12,467 nucleotides of DNA from Gammaproteobacteria bacterium (GTDB lineage: Bacteria > Pseudomonadota > Gammaproteobacteria > GRL18): NCBI GenBank assembly GCA_030632625.1, contig DAOVUK010000041.1, positions 1 to 12,467 on the forward strand, read 5' to 3'. The notes beneath the pieces were generated by a model that saw only the letters and a program-made list of their open reading frames with translations, was not told the DNA's origin and made no database searches. A program made the translations under genes and the position numbers. Positions 1 to 6,422 of the stretch are shown one piece after another (positions within the stretch are counted from its first letter, which is position 1; each line of letters opens with the position of its first letter).

Positions 1-997
1 GTTGCTGATTTTCGGGCGGCATACTTAATGGTCCCAGGCCTGAAATTCTATCAGCGAGTAAGCCAACTGAAAGGGCATAATGTTTGCTCTGATTCCAGCT
101 CATAATGATTTTGAAGTTCTGGTATACAAGAAATGCAGGGCCTGAATGCCCCGAAGGTACTAACACAGCGGATTGAATATCCAGCGCAGGCAAGAGGGCA
201 CCATTGACTTTGGTGACGCCTGATGATTTCCAGTCTATTAATGACTGCCAGTTTTTATAGCCGGTTTTTTCATAGGGAAAGTTCAATGGCAGATTGACTT
301 CTCGTCCCCAGCGTTCGCCCGTTTTCCAGCCCAGCTGCTGAAGATAATTTGCACTGCTGGCAAGCGCATCTTTTTCGCTTAACCAGAGGTTGATCTGACC
401 ATCACCGTCACCATCGACGGCATATTGATAATAAGTGGACGGCATAAACTGAGTATGTCCCATAGCCCCGGCCCATGAACCCTGCATCTTGTCAGGTGAC
501 AGTGATTCCCGATTCATTAATTGTAATGCGAGTAATAGTTCTTTTGAAAAAAATTCAGCACGGCGCTCATCACAGGCAAGGGTGGCCAGGGAATTGAGCG
601 TAGATATGTTGCCCAGATAATGACCAAAATTGGTTTCCAGTCCCCAGAATGCAATGAGGTATCGTCCGGGTACACCGTACTTGCGAAACAGTAGCTGAAG
701 AAAATCTTTATGTTTTGTTAATAATTGCCTGCCCTGTTTAATGCGACTATCAGAAACACGCTGGTTCAGGTAGGTGGCAAAAGTCTGGGTGAATTCGGCT
801 TGTGAACGATCCGATTCAATGACTTTTGGAAGATATTTGAGCTCAGGAATAACTTCATCAATTAAGGATTGTGGTAATCCAGCCTGTGTTGCCTGTTCCT
901 GCAGCTGGGCTATGCATTGTGCAGGTAGTGCTTCTTCCTGAGCTAAAATGATTGGTGAAAAAACGAGTAGAAAGAGAAAAACAATTATTTTATTCAT
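1..997 (-). CDS. Lytic murein transglycosylase, MltB/Slt35-like, C-terminus outside window
   Basis: Periplasmic enzyme expected to cleave the MurNAc-GlcNAc bond of peptidoglycan with formation of 1,6-anhydro-MurNAc. Reading from the ATG at 997, an open frame of 332 codons runs to the window edge with no stop, so the C-terminus is missing. Residues 1-19 form a signal peptide (charged start, hydrophobic core, ILAQ cleavage region); no lipobox cysteine is seen, so it is probably soluble rather than a lipoprotein. The motif FWGLETNFG (about 117-125) carries the presumed catalytic Glu121. GSWAGAMGHTQFMPSTY (173-189) is the classic substrate-groove motif of the family. DGDGDGQINLW (195-205) resembles the EF-hand-like calcium loop known from Slt35. 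No strong Shine-Dalgarno sequence is visible before the ATG. Family assignment is firm; the exact subfamily (MltB versus MltB_2 type) is inference. Confidence 0.93.
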   Translation of the reverse strand, partial: MNKIIVFLFLLVFSPIILAQEEALPAQCIAQLQEQATQAGLPQSLIDEVIPELKYLPKVIESDRSQAEFTQTFATYLNQRVSDSRIKQGRQLLTKHKDFLQLLFRKYGVPGRYLIAFWGLETNFGHYLGNISTLNSLATLACDERRAEFFSKELLLALQLMNRESLSPDKMQGSWAGAMGHTQFMPSTYYQYAVDGDGDGQINLWLSEKDALASSANYLQQLGWKTGERWGREVNLPLNFPYEKTGYKNWQSLIDWKSSGVTKVNGALLPALDIQSAVLVPSGHSGPAFLVYQNFKIIMSWNQSKHYALSVGLLADRISGLGPLSMPPENQQ

Positions 998-1182
998 ATA
1001 AAGGTATTTTACATCCGGGTGATTGAGTTAGTTAGTGTTCTGAAAATTAGCCATTAATTCTTCAAACATTTTATTATTCATCAGACCATACCTCAATGAT
1101 TTTTTCAATATAGAGCTTGTTCAACTCTTTTATAGATGAGGAATAAATAAATTATTTAGTTGGCCATTGACAATTAAAAAAG

Positions 1183-2613
1183 CTAATAAGAGCTCCTGGC
1201 CAGACGGAAGCCAAGATCGTTGTCGCTGCTATTTGGCTTGAGCCTGCCGCGAAACGAAGAACGGCAGTACCCGGCGTAGTCGTCCCAGCTGCCGCCACGG
1301 CTAACGCGGCGGGAGCCACCTGACTGTACATCTGGGTCTGTTACTGAACTTTCTGGATAACTGACATAGACATCAGATACCCACTCCCAAACATTACCGT
1401 GCATTGCATGAAAGCCCCAGGCATTTCCCTGTAGACTGTATGCCTCTACTGTTTTTACTCGATACTCTCCTTTTCTCCCACCATTATAGGGTTCATTCCC
1501 ATCATAATTCACTTGCGACGTATTGATATTTTCTCCAAATGAAAATGGCGTCTTTGTCCCAGCTCGCGCTGCATACTCCCATTCCGCTTCTGTCGGTAAT
1601 CGATAGCCCCCTCGCTCGCCTCTCGCTCTGGCTGTTTCATTCAGACGACGTATAAATTTCTGCACTTTGTTCCAACTCACGTTATCTACCGGACAATTCT
1701 CTCCGCAGTTTTTAAAGTAAGATGGATTCTTACCCATAATCACTTCCCATTCTCTCTGTGTTACCTCATATTTTCCAAGATAGTAATCTTTTGTCAGGTT
1801 TACCTCATGAAGGGTTTCATTGAAGAATCTGTCAACGTCTTTCTCTGGACTGCCCATCATGAAAGTACCCGCTTTTACACGAATGAATCCCATACCTGTG
1901 ATGGGCTCTATGAAACTTATATTCTGGTATCTTATTCCATGAGTTTGTTGCTCACGTAACTGTTGTTGCAGTTTTATCTGTTGTTGACGCGCCTGTTGCA
2001 TTTTGTGTTCTTTTTCCAGAGCTTCCCTTTGTTGACGTACACGCTCCAGGTTCAGACGTTCCTGTTTCTCTTGACGGGCCTGCGCTTGCGCTCTTGACGC
2101 TGCCATCAATTCAACTTGCTCCTGATACCGTTTCTTTTGTTCTTGTTCCTGCCTGGTTCTTAATGATGTTTCTAACAGGTTCAACTCTTTGCTAAATTCT
2201 GCCGGAGTCGGTAAGTCGGTTAAATCTTCCGGATAATCCAATTGAGCTATCAGCTCTTTGGCTTCTTTTAGTAATGCCTGAATACTTTTAATACGATTCT
2301 GATACTTGTCTCGTGTTTGCTGCTTTAGCTGGTCTTGTTTTATTTGAGTTGTTATTTTTTCAGAAGATGGTTCTGTTCTAGCTGGAGACTCAACTTTATT
2401 TTGAAATTGATAGCCTGCAAGGGCAACTCCAGGAATAAAAAGTGTAACCAGTATGCTCTTTATCATTGGCAATGATTTTTTATTAGCTACTGTCTGTTTT
2501 TTTTCTAAAGGGGAATCAATAAAATGCTGGTGAAACGCCTCTATTGACCGGGCCTTTCTTTTTTCTTTAGTAATCATCTGTAGGTACTTAAGACAATTGT
2601 CATGGAATTTCAT
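1183..2613 (-). CDS. Membrane-anchored coiled-coil protein with C-terminal FGE-sulfatase (SUMF1-like) domain; probable DGR target
   Basis: A 476-residue protein in three parts. Residues 1-47 are charged and probably cytoplasmic; about 50-68 is one hydrophobic membrane segment. Residues 85-225 are rich in Gln, Glu, Arg and Lys and look like a long coiled coil. From about 232 to the end is an FGE-sulfatase fold, with the motifs VKAGTFMMGS, KYEVTQREWE, PVDNVSWNKV, RLPTEAEWEYAARAG, HGNVWEWVSD and RGGSW. Many bacterial proteins with this domain are not sulfatase activators but ligand-binding, C-type-lectin-like display proteins, and I see no proof of enzymatic activity here. The start at 2613 is preceded by GAGAAG at suitable spacing. 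The last 40 codons are strikingly GC-rich compared with the rest of the gene and match the pattern of a DGR variable repeat (separate entry). No cognate partner gene is adjacent. Confidence 0.9.
   Translation of the reverse strand: MKFHDNCLKYLQMITKEKRKARSIEAFHQHFIDSPLEKKQTVANKKSLPMIKSILVTLFIPGVALAGYQFQNKVESPARTEPSSEKITTQIKQDQLKQQTRDKYQNRIKSIQALLKEAKELIAQLDYPEDLTDLPTPAEFSKELNLLETSLRTRQEQEQKKRYQEQVELMAASRAQAQARQEKQERLNLERVRQQREALEKEHKMQQARQQQIKLQQQLREQQTHGIRYQNISFIEPITGMGFIRVKAGTFMMGSPEKDVDRFFNETLHEVNLTKDYYLGKYEVTQREWEVIMGKNPSYFKNCGENCPVDNVSWNKVQKFIRRLNETARARGERGGYRLPTEAEWEYAARAGTKTPFSFGENINTSQVNYDGNEPYNGGRKGEYRVKTVEAYSLQGNAWGFHAMHGNVWEWVSDVYVSYPESSVTDPDVQSGGSRRVSRGGSWDDYAGYCRSSFRGRLKPNSSDNDLGFRLARSSY
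1186..1308 (-). repeat. Putative DGR variable repeat (VR) at the 3' end of the FGE-domain gene
   Basis: Residues 436-476 read RVSRGGSWDD... to LGFRLARSSY. By eye, + strand 1201-1320 is about 64% G+C (77 of 120), against about 43% in a 60-base sample of the same gene at 1441-1500. Codons at the positions usually diversified in FGE-type DGR targets (after RGGSW, around CRS, before LGFR) are mainly of the NNC type: GAC GAC TAC, TAC, GGC, CTC, AGC AGC GAC AAC. This is what adenine-directed mutation of AAC codons in a template repeat would leave, and the constant codons between them are unmutated framework. The 3' end, encoding DNDLGFRLA, would hold the initiation-of-mutagenic-homing region. No second copy of the GGCGGCAGCTGG core, no reverse transcriptase and no Avd gene are in this window, so the assignment is by analogy. 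Confidence 0.5.
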
Positions 2614-2826
2614 GCAAATATCTTCTCATTATTATTTAATCGAAATGCTCAAAAAGACAAGTTGTCGGCTATGGATTCAGGTCGTATCGATATTATGCCG
2701 TCGGCTGAATGTTTTTTCACAAATCTGGTCAGGCAGGTTTTATTCAATGGTGTTATGGGGAGAGCATTATGCCTTAATCAGAATTTTTTTACTTCTGCTT
2801 AAATGAGTCTGATTCAACTTACCTTT

Positions 2827-3258
2827 TTATCTTTTGTATTGACAATCATAAGTGGTCATTTTTGATGAATTTATACCCAGATATACTCTGGTCATGCTTG
2901 ACCTGTCGTCATTGAACATCAATATTGAATTTAAATAAATACGCTTATATAGATCCAGGTCTACATTTTTGTATTGATAAACGTCGTAATGAGAAGGTCC
3001 GTACAAGGTATTATTAGTGAAATCAAATTCAACAAGAGCATCTGAACCAGTTCTGGGGTTCAATACTTGAGCTTTACCTTTTTTTACATGAGTAAAAGTT
3101 GCCTCAACACAAGCCACTTTATCTGCAAATGCACCAGTGCTTATGATAAACATAGAAACTGCAACTGTTAATAGTATTGTTCTTGTCCCAATTGTTTTTT
3201 TATAAGCAGGCATAAACATTAATGGTGAATATCGACCCTGGACGTTTAACTTTTTCAT
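2827..3258 (-). CDS. Small secreted or periplasmic protein of unknown function
   Basis: Not recognised. From the ATG at 3258 the product is 143 residues. An ATG three codons upstream (3267) directly abuts the Shine-Dalgarno sequence, whereas TGAGGA lies about 9 nt before the ATG at 3258, so I prefer the latter. Residues 1-24 are basic, 27-41 are hydrophobic and a TGAFA-DK junction near residue 45 looks like a signal peptidase I site, so the mature part would be about 98 residues in the periplasm or outside. The mature chain has only two cysteines (about 50 and 139), near its two ends, which could form a disulfide. It is rich in Tyr, Asp and Asn, with no metal-binding or catalytic motif that I can name. 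The gene lies alone between the cytochrome operon and the FGE-domain gene, same strand, with 129 bases upstream to the cytochrome b stop. Confidence 0.7.
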   Translation of the reverse strand: MKKLNVQGRYSPLMFMPAYKKTIGTRTILLTVAVSMFIISTGAFADKVACVEATFTHVKKGKAQVLNPRTGSDALVEFDFTNNTLYGPSHYDVYQYKNVDLDLYKRIYLNSILMFNDDRSSMTRVYLGINSSKMTTYDCQYKR

Positions 3259-3387
3259 ACTAACCATTCCTCACATAGAGATACTATCCATTTGTCTCAA
3301 TCAGCAACAAGGGACAATTCATCGTTCATTTATAAAATACATTTATTTTATTTAAACCGGGCACAATTACTGTACTTAGTTTAAAGC

Positions 3388-4221
3388 TTAAAACAACGTC
3401 AGCAGAGCGGCATTGGCGATAGCGAATACCAGCAGGAACAAACCTAGAAAGATGATCGAATAGCCGAACAGGAAGTAGAGGATCCGCAAGGGGACTGGAG
3501 GCGGTGAGACCAACGCTTCATTCAGACGGCCATTTTTATCCAGGCGTGCGACCCATTCTGGATGTTCGTGCCTCGCTTCTTCGAGAGCTATCGTGCCATC
3601 AAACATGGCGGCATTGAAAGGAAAGGAACTGGGTCGCCAGTGCTCGACTGTGAAGTGGATGGTGAAGATGTGACCCATGGCCAGTACTGCCTCAATGCGA
3701 TGTACCCAGAGTGCCACGTTGAGCATCCATCCCGGCATGTAGTCACTGGTTAACACTGGATTGTAGAGCATCAGTCCGGTGATGCCAACGATTATGAGCC
3801 CCCACCAGACCGCCCAGTAGTCAAACTTTTCCCACCAGCTCCAGCGATCAAAGCGCGGCAGCTTATTGAGTCCGAAGATCCAGCCCAGATGGGCGAAAAA
3901 CCCCTTCACGTCTACCCATTGGAAGACCAGAGTGTCAGGACCAAGCAGAGAGCCGGGAAAACCCTTCCAGTCAATGCGATAGATCATGTAGAGAATATGC
4001 AGAGTGAACCCGGCCATCATTATCAGACCGGCAATGCGATGGATCTCCAGAACGTTAAGGTAGCCGCCGAACAGGTTGGCCAGGCCACGACCCCAGGGCG
4101 TTTCAAAATACATCCAGGCGATGCCGGTGACGGACAGGGTCATAAAGATAAGAATAAGTCCCAGGTGCCATAGCCGGTGAACCGGGGTAAAACGTTTCAG
4201 GCGGGTGCGTTCTTTAACCAT
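3388..4221 (-). CDS. Membrane cytochrome b, quinone-linked (cytochrome b561/FdhI-like)
   Basis: A 277-residue integral membrane protein with about five hydrophobic segments (about 20-38, 60-82, 135-154, 168-192 and 247-276). Histidines placed in or near membrane segments (His15, His19, His61, His75, His174, His184, His189) are suitable axial ligands for two b-type hemes. The overall pattern resembles the cytochrome b subunits of formate dehydrogenase, hydrogenase and thiosulfate reductase. Role inferred: exchange of electrons between the quinone pool and the periplasmic cytochromes encoded upstream. Its ATG overlaps the stop of the triheme cytochrome gene by 8 nt and sits behind a strong GGGAGG ribosome site, so the two are translationally coupled. 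A soluble loop rich in Glu, His and Pro (about 190-240) precedes the last segment. Family membership is solid; direction of electron flow is not known. Confidence 0.85.
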   Translation of the reverse strand: MVKERTRLKRFTPVHRLWHLGLILIFMTLSVTGIAWMYFETPWGRGLANLFGGYLNVLEIHRIAGLIMMAGFTLHILYMIYRIDWKGFPGSLLGPDTLVFQWVDVKGFFAHLGWIFGLNKLPRFDRWSWWEKFDYWAVWWGLIIVGITGLMLYNPVLTSDYMPGWMLNVALWVHRIEAVLAMGHIFTIHFTVEHWRPSSFPFNAAMFDGTIALEEARHEHPEWVARLDKNGRLNEALVSPPPVPLRILYFLFGYSIIFLGLFLLVFAIANAALLTLF

Positions 4222-4861
4222 GATTGGACCTCCCTTTCAGCTTGACGATGAACTCGCGAATCCACCACAAGGCTGTATAAGGTAGAAAGAAGACAAATAC
4301 ACCGACTGCAAGGATCAACATTACCCAGACGGCATAGTAGAATAACGGGAAAGTACTACGGGTTTCAGATGCGACGGGGTTCGGTTCGTGTACCATGTAG
4401 GAGGCAAACGAAGGTGTTGCCCCATCATGGCATTTTGCACAGACATAGGCGTGACGCCTGATTGGATTGAGTGCCGAGTAGTAGTGGTAGACACCGGCAA
4501 CTGGTTGGCTGCGGTGGCACTGTACGCAGGTGATACCCATTCTCAAGCCGTGTAGATCTTTAGTCTGCGGGATGTGACATTTCTGGCAGCGTACTTCAGG
4601 GCTGAAGTCAGCTACGCCATTGTGAGCGTCCTTGTTGAAGCTGGAACGGCGGATAACCTTGCGCTTAGGTCCCATCCCCCAAAGCCCGTTCTCACCGCCG
4701 GGCAGTTGACGATAGAACTCCAGCACACCCGGCTGGGTGTCCTGATCCCGGAAGTATCCCGTTCCCGCCATTTCATTGGGCGACTCCGTGGCCAGCCCGA
4801 AGGCGGGCAGAACCACGAACAGCATTCCCAAGAGGCAGATTATTTTGCGACTGATAGACAT
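4214..4861 (-). CDS. Triheme cytochrome c with C-terminal membrane anchor
   Basis: A 215-residue exported protein. Residues 1-24 are a Sec signal peptide. Three CXXCH heme-c motifs are present: CQKCH (92-96), CVQCH (112-116) and CAKCH (141-145). Additional histidines nearby (80, 104, 126, 137) could serve as distal ligands. A hydrophobic stretch at about 171-200 followed by a basic tail (IVKLKGRSNHG) would anchor the protein in the inner membrane with its heme domain in the periplasm. The start is behind GGGAGAG, 30 nt after the stop of the octaheme gene. Context suggests it passes electrons between the cytochrome b encoded next and the soluble octaheme protein encoded before it. About 65 residues before the first heme (30-90) carry no motif I recognise. 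The sequence does not resemble NapC/NirT, which has an N-terminal anchor and four hemes. Confidence 0.87.
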   Translation of the reverse strand: MSISRKIICLLGMLFVVLPAFGLATESPNEMAGTGYFRDQDTQPGVLEFYRQLPGGENGLWGMGPKRKVIRRSSFNKDAHNGVADFSPEVRCQKCHIPQTKDLHGLRMGITCVQCHRSQPVAGVYHYYSALNPIRRHAYVCAKCHDGATPSFASYMVHEPNPVASETRSTFPLFYYAVWVMLILAVGVFVFFLPYTALWWIREFIVKLKGRSNHG

Positions 4862-4891
4862 CAGACTCTCCCATGGTTGGCTGCAGTCAGA

Positions 4892-6139
4892 TTACTGGTT
4901 GGCCTTTATCACTTCTCCAACGGCGGCACGCCGAGTGGTCAAAGCGTCCCAGCGCTGCTGAAGATCTTCGAGATCGTCATCCTGATGCTTGTGACAGGTC
5001 TGGCAGGAGTTGGGAATCCCAGTCTCAATGGTGTCCCTGGGCAGCAGTGCTGTAAATACATGGCTGCGAATATCACCGGATTCAGCACTCTTGGCAATCC
5101 TGGGCATGTGGCAATTAGAGCAGTTACCGAAAGAATGAACTGAATGGGCGCCGACCTCGGCGACCTGCTCGTGGCAGGAGGTGCAGAGTTTGTCACCTGC
5201 AGCCTTTGTCTTGCCGCGGAATGTGGGGTTGCCGAGCTGATGGACTACATGACAGGTCATGCAGTCCACACCGCTGTCAGCATGTTTTGATGACTTCCAG
5301 TCGATGTACTGCTGATGGTGACCTTTTGATAAGCCCGTGCTATAGAGGTGTTTATCACCGAGTTCGATGGACTTGTAGTAGCTCTCTAGCGCTTTGCCCG
5401 GCCTATATCCGACAGGCCAGCCTGCTCCCTCGTACTTGGTTGACTTGCCGCGGTTATGGCATGAACCACAGATCTGTACAGCGATTCCACCCGTCAGCTT
5501 GCTTGGGTTGACGATGGTGCCACGTTTTTTGAAGGTCTCGGTAGCAGGCAGGGCAGCATGGTGTGAACCGGGACCGTGACACGCCTCGCAGCCGACCCCT
5601 GGCTCAAGGAAGGTTTCTTTTTCCAGATCGACGCCGGTTGCATGGCAGCCACCACACTTCTTCAGCCAGGGGCGTTTGTCCCAGTCATGGTCGTGGTAAT
5701 TGACCCAGCGGCCAGTATCAATGTTAAACTGTGTCGGTGCAATGTAATAAGTACCATCTTTCTTCACCAGGTAACGCTGTTTCCACTGGCTGCCAATGGT
5801 ATATTTAATATCTTCGAATTTGGGAAAATAGATCTGATCAAGTGGTGTTTTGAGCTTTCCTTCGATCTTCTTGAAATCTGCCTTCATAGTCTCTTGATCC
5901 AGATCGACAACGATTACATCTTCGTTTTTTGATACATCCTGTAACATCTTGCTGTGCAGTGTTCTCTTCCAGGCATCATAGTGTTCAAGGTGACAGGTTT
6001 TGCACACATCCGATCCAATGTAGGTCTTGGGTTCTGACAGGAGTTTTTTCGAATTTATCGTCTGAGCGACAGTTGATTGAAACCAGAAAATTGAAAGTGA
6101 TGCCAATAGAAAGACAGATCTGGACAAGATTGTCATCAT
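4892..6139 (-). CDS. Periplasmic octaheme cytochrome c (cytochrome c554-like N-terminal domain)
   Basis: With the ATG at 6139 the product is 415 residues. An ATG at 6154 is in frame, but the GGGGGA ribosome site lies downstream of it and just before ATGATG at 6139/6136, so a start there is preferred. Residues 1-26 form a signal peptide (FWFQSTVAQ end). Eight CXXCH motifs follow: CKTCH (46), CGGCH (162), CEACH (184), CGSCH (224), CMTCH (293), CTSCH (319), CSNCH (340) and CQTCH (379). The first, in a YIGSDVCKTCH context, resembles the cytochrome c554 domain; later ones look like doubled-CXXCH domains. No CXXCK motif is present, so it does not look like the pentaheme or octaheme nitrite reductases or octaheme tetrathionate reductase. 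The gap between hemes 1 and 2 (about 110 residues, rich in Tyr, Trp and Lys) is unusually long and could hold a substrate or partner site. First gene of the three-gene cytochrome operon. Confidence 0.9.
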   Translation of the reverse strand: MMTILSRSVFLLASLSIFWFQSTVAQTINSKKLLSEPKTYIGSDVCKTCHLEHYDAWKRTLHSKMLQDVSKNEDVIVVDLDQETMKADFKKIEGKLKTPLDQIYFPKFEDIKYTIGSQWKQRYLVKKDGTYYIAPTQFNIDTGRWVNYHDHDWDKRPWLKKCGGCHATGVDLEKETFLEPGVGCEACHGPGSHHAALPATETFKKRGTIVNPSKLTGGIAVQICGSCHNRGKSTKYEGAGWPVGYRPGKALESYYKSIELGDKHLYSTGLSKGHHQQYIDWKSSKHADSGVDCMTCHVVHQLGNPTFRGKTKAAGDKLCTSCHEQVAEVGAHSVHSFGNCSNCHMPRIAKSAESGDIRSHVFTALLPRDTIETGIPNSCQTCHKHQDDDLEDLQQRWDALTTRRAAVGEVIKANQ

Positions 6140-6246
6140 TTTATCCCCCATCATAAATATTATTATTATAATTGTCTGAAAAATCAGAAGATATTAGAAT
6201 GCTGTAAATAACTTTGAGTTTGACAGACCATTTATTATTTTCTTTG

Positions 6247-6275
6247 AAGCTAGCACAATAAATGTGTATTGTCAA
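6247..6275 (-). promoter_or_regulatory. Sigma-70-type promoter of the cytochrome operon
   Basis: On the minus strand a perfect -35 TTGACA (6270-6275) is followed after 17 bases by TAGCTT (6247-6252) as a -10, preceded by TGC, which makes an extended -10 (TGn). Transcription would start near 6240, leaving a leader of about 100 nt before the octaheme start. It is the best promoter match in the 268-base AT-rich gap between the RND gene and the cytochrome operon. Confidence 0.6.
6255..6272. promoter_or_regulatory. Inverted repeat in the promoter spacer, candidate operator
   Basis: ACAATA (6255-6260), six bases, TATTGT (6267-6272): perfect 6-bp arms lying within the spacer and -35 box of the cytochrome promoter. 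A dimeric repressor bound here would block RNA polymerase. It does not match the FNR or ArcA consensus, and no regulator gene is adjacent, so the factor is unknown. Short AT-rich palindromes also arise by chance. Confidence 0.35.
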
Positions 6276-6385
6276 TCTATAAAATATCCAACAGAAAAGC
6301 TTGGTTAATCTGATTAAAATACGATTGCTGAAGGACAATTTACTCCATCGATTTATTAGTAATTTGTAATCAACCCATGTAATAA

Positions 6386-6412
6386 TTCAATATTATTTCC
6401 ACAAATATTGAA
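6386..6412. repeat. 9-bp perfect inverted repeat downstream of the RND gene
   Basis: TTCAATATT (6386-6394), nine-base loop, AATATTGAA (6404-6412). It begins 10 bases after the RND stop codon in the direction of transcription. As RNA it would form a 9-bp A/U-rich stem, but there is no GC-rich stem and no clear U-tract after it, so it is at best a weak terminator or an RNA-stabilising hairpin. It could also be a protein-binding palindrome. Confidence 0.4.
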
Positions 6413-6422
6413 AACCACACGA

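Noticed and set aside
1028..1081. 17-codon minus-strand frame MNNKMFEELMANFQNTN with GAGG upstream, overlapping the stop of another short frame
   Set aside because: Too short to support as a gene; probably chance or a decayed remnant in the 185-bp gap between the transglycosylase and FGE-domain genes.
1160..1195. AGCT-N6-AGCT followed by TTTTTT at the end of the FGE-domain gene on the minus strand, possible terminator or DGR cruciform
   Set aside because: The stem is only 4 bp, too short for a terminator or for the GC-rich hairpin usually found after DGR variable repeats.
2602..2802. 66-codon open frame on the plus strand in the gap upstream of the FGE-domain gene (and an overlapping 69-codon frame at 2597-2806)
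   Set aside because: It begins inside the opposite gene's start region, has no convincing ribosome site and matches no family I know; the gap more likely carries the promoter of the minus-strand gene.
3332..3351. ATAAAAT / ATTTTAT inverted repeat with 6-base loop after the cytochrome b gene
   Set aside because: A/T-only arms in an AT-rich gap; no GC stem or U-tract, so not supportable as a terminator.
6141..6338. 65-codon minus-strand frame in the gap between the RND gene and the octaheme gene
   Set aside because: It spans the cytochrome operon promoter, is low-complexity (Ile, Asn, Tyr, Ser from AT-rich DNA) and has no ribosome site.
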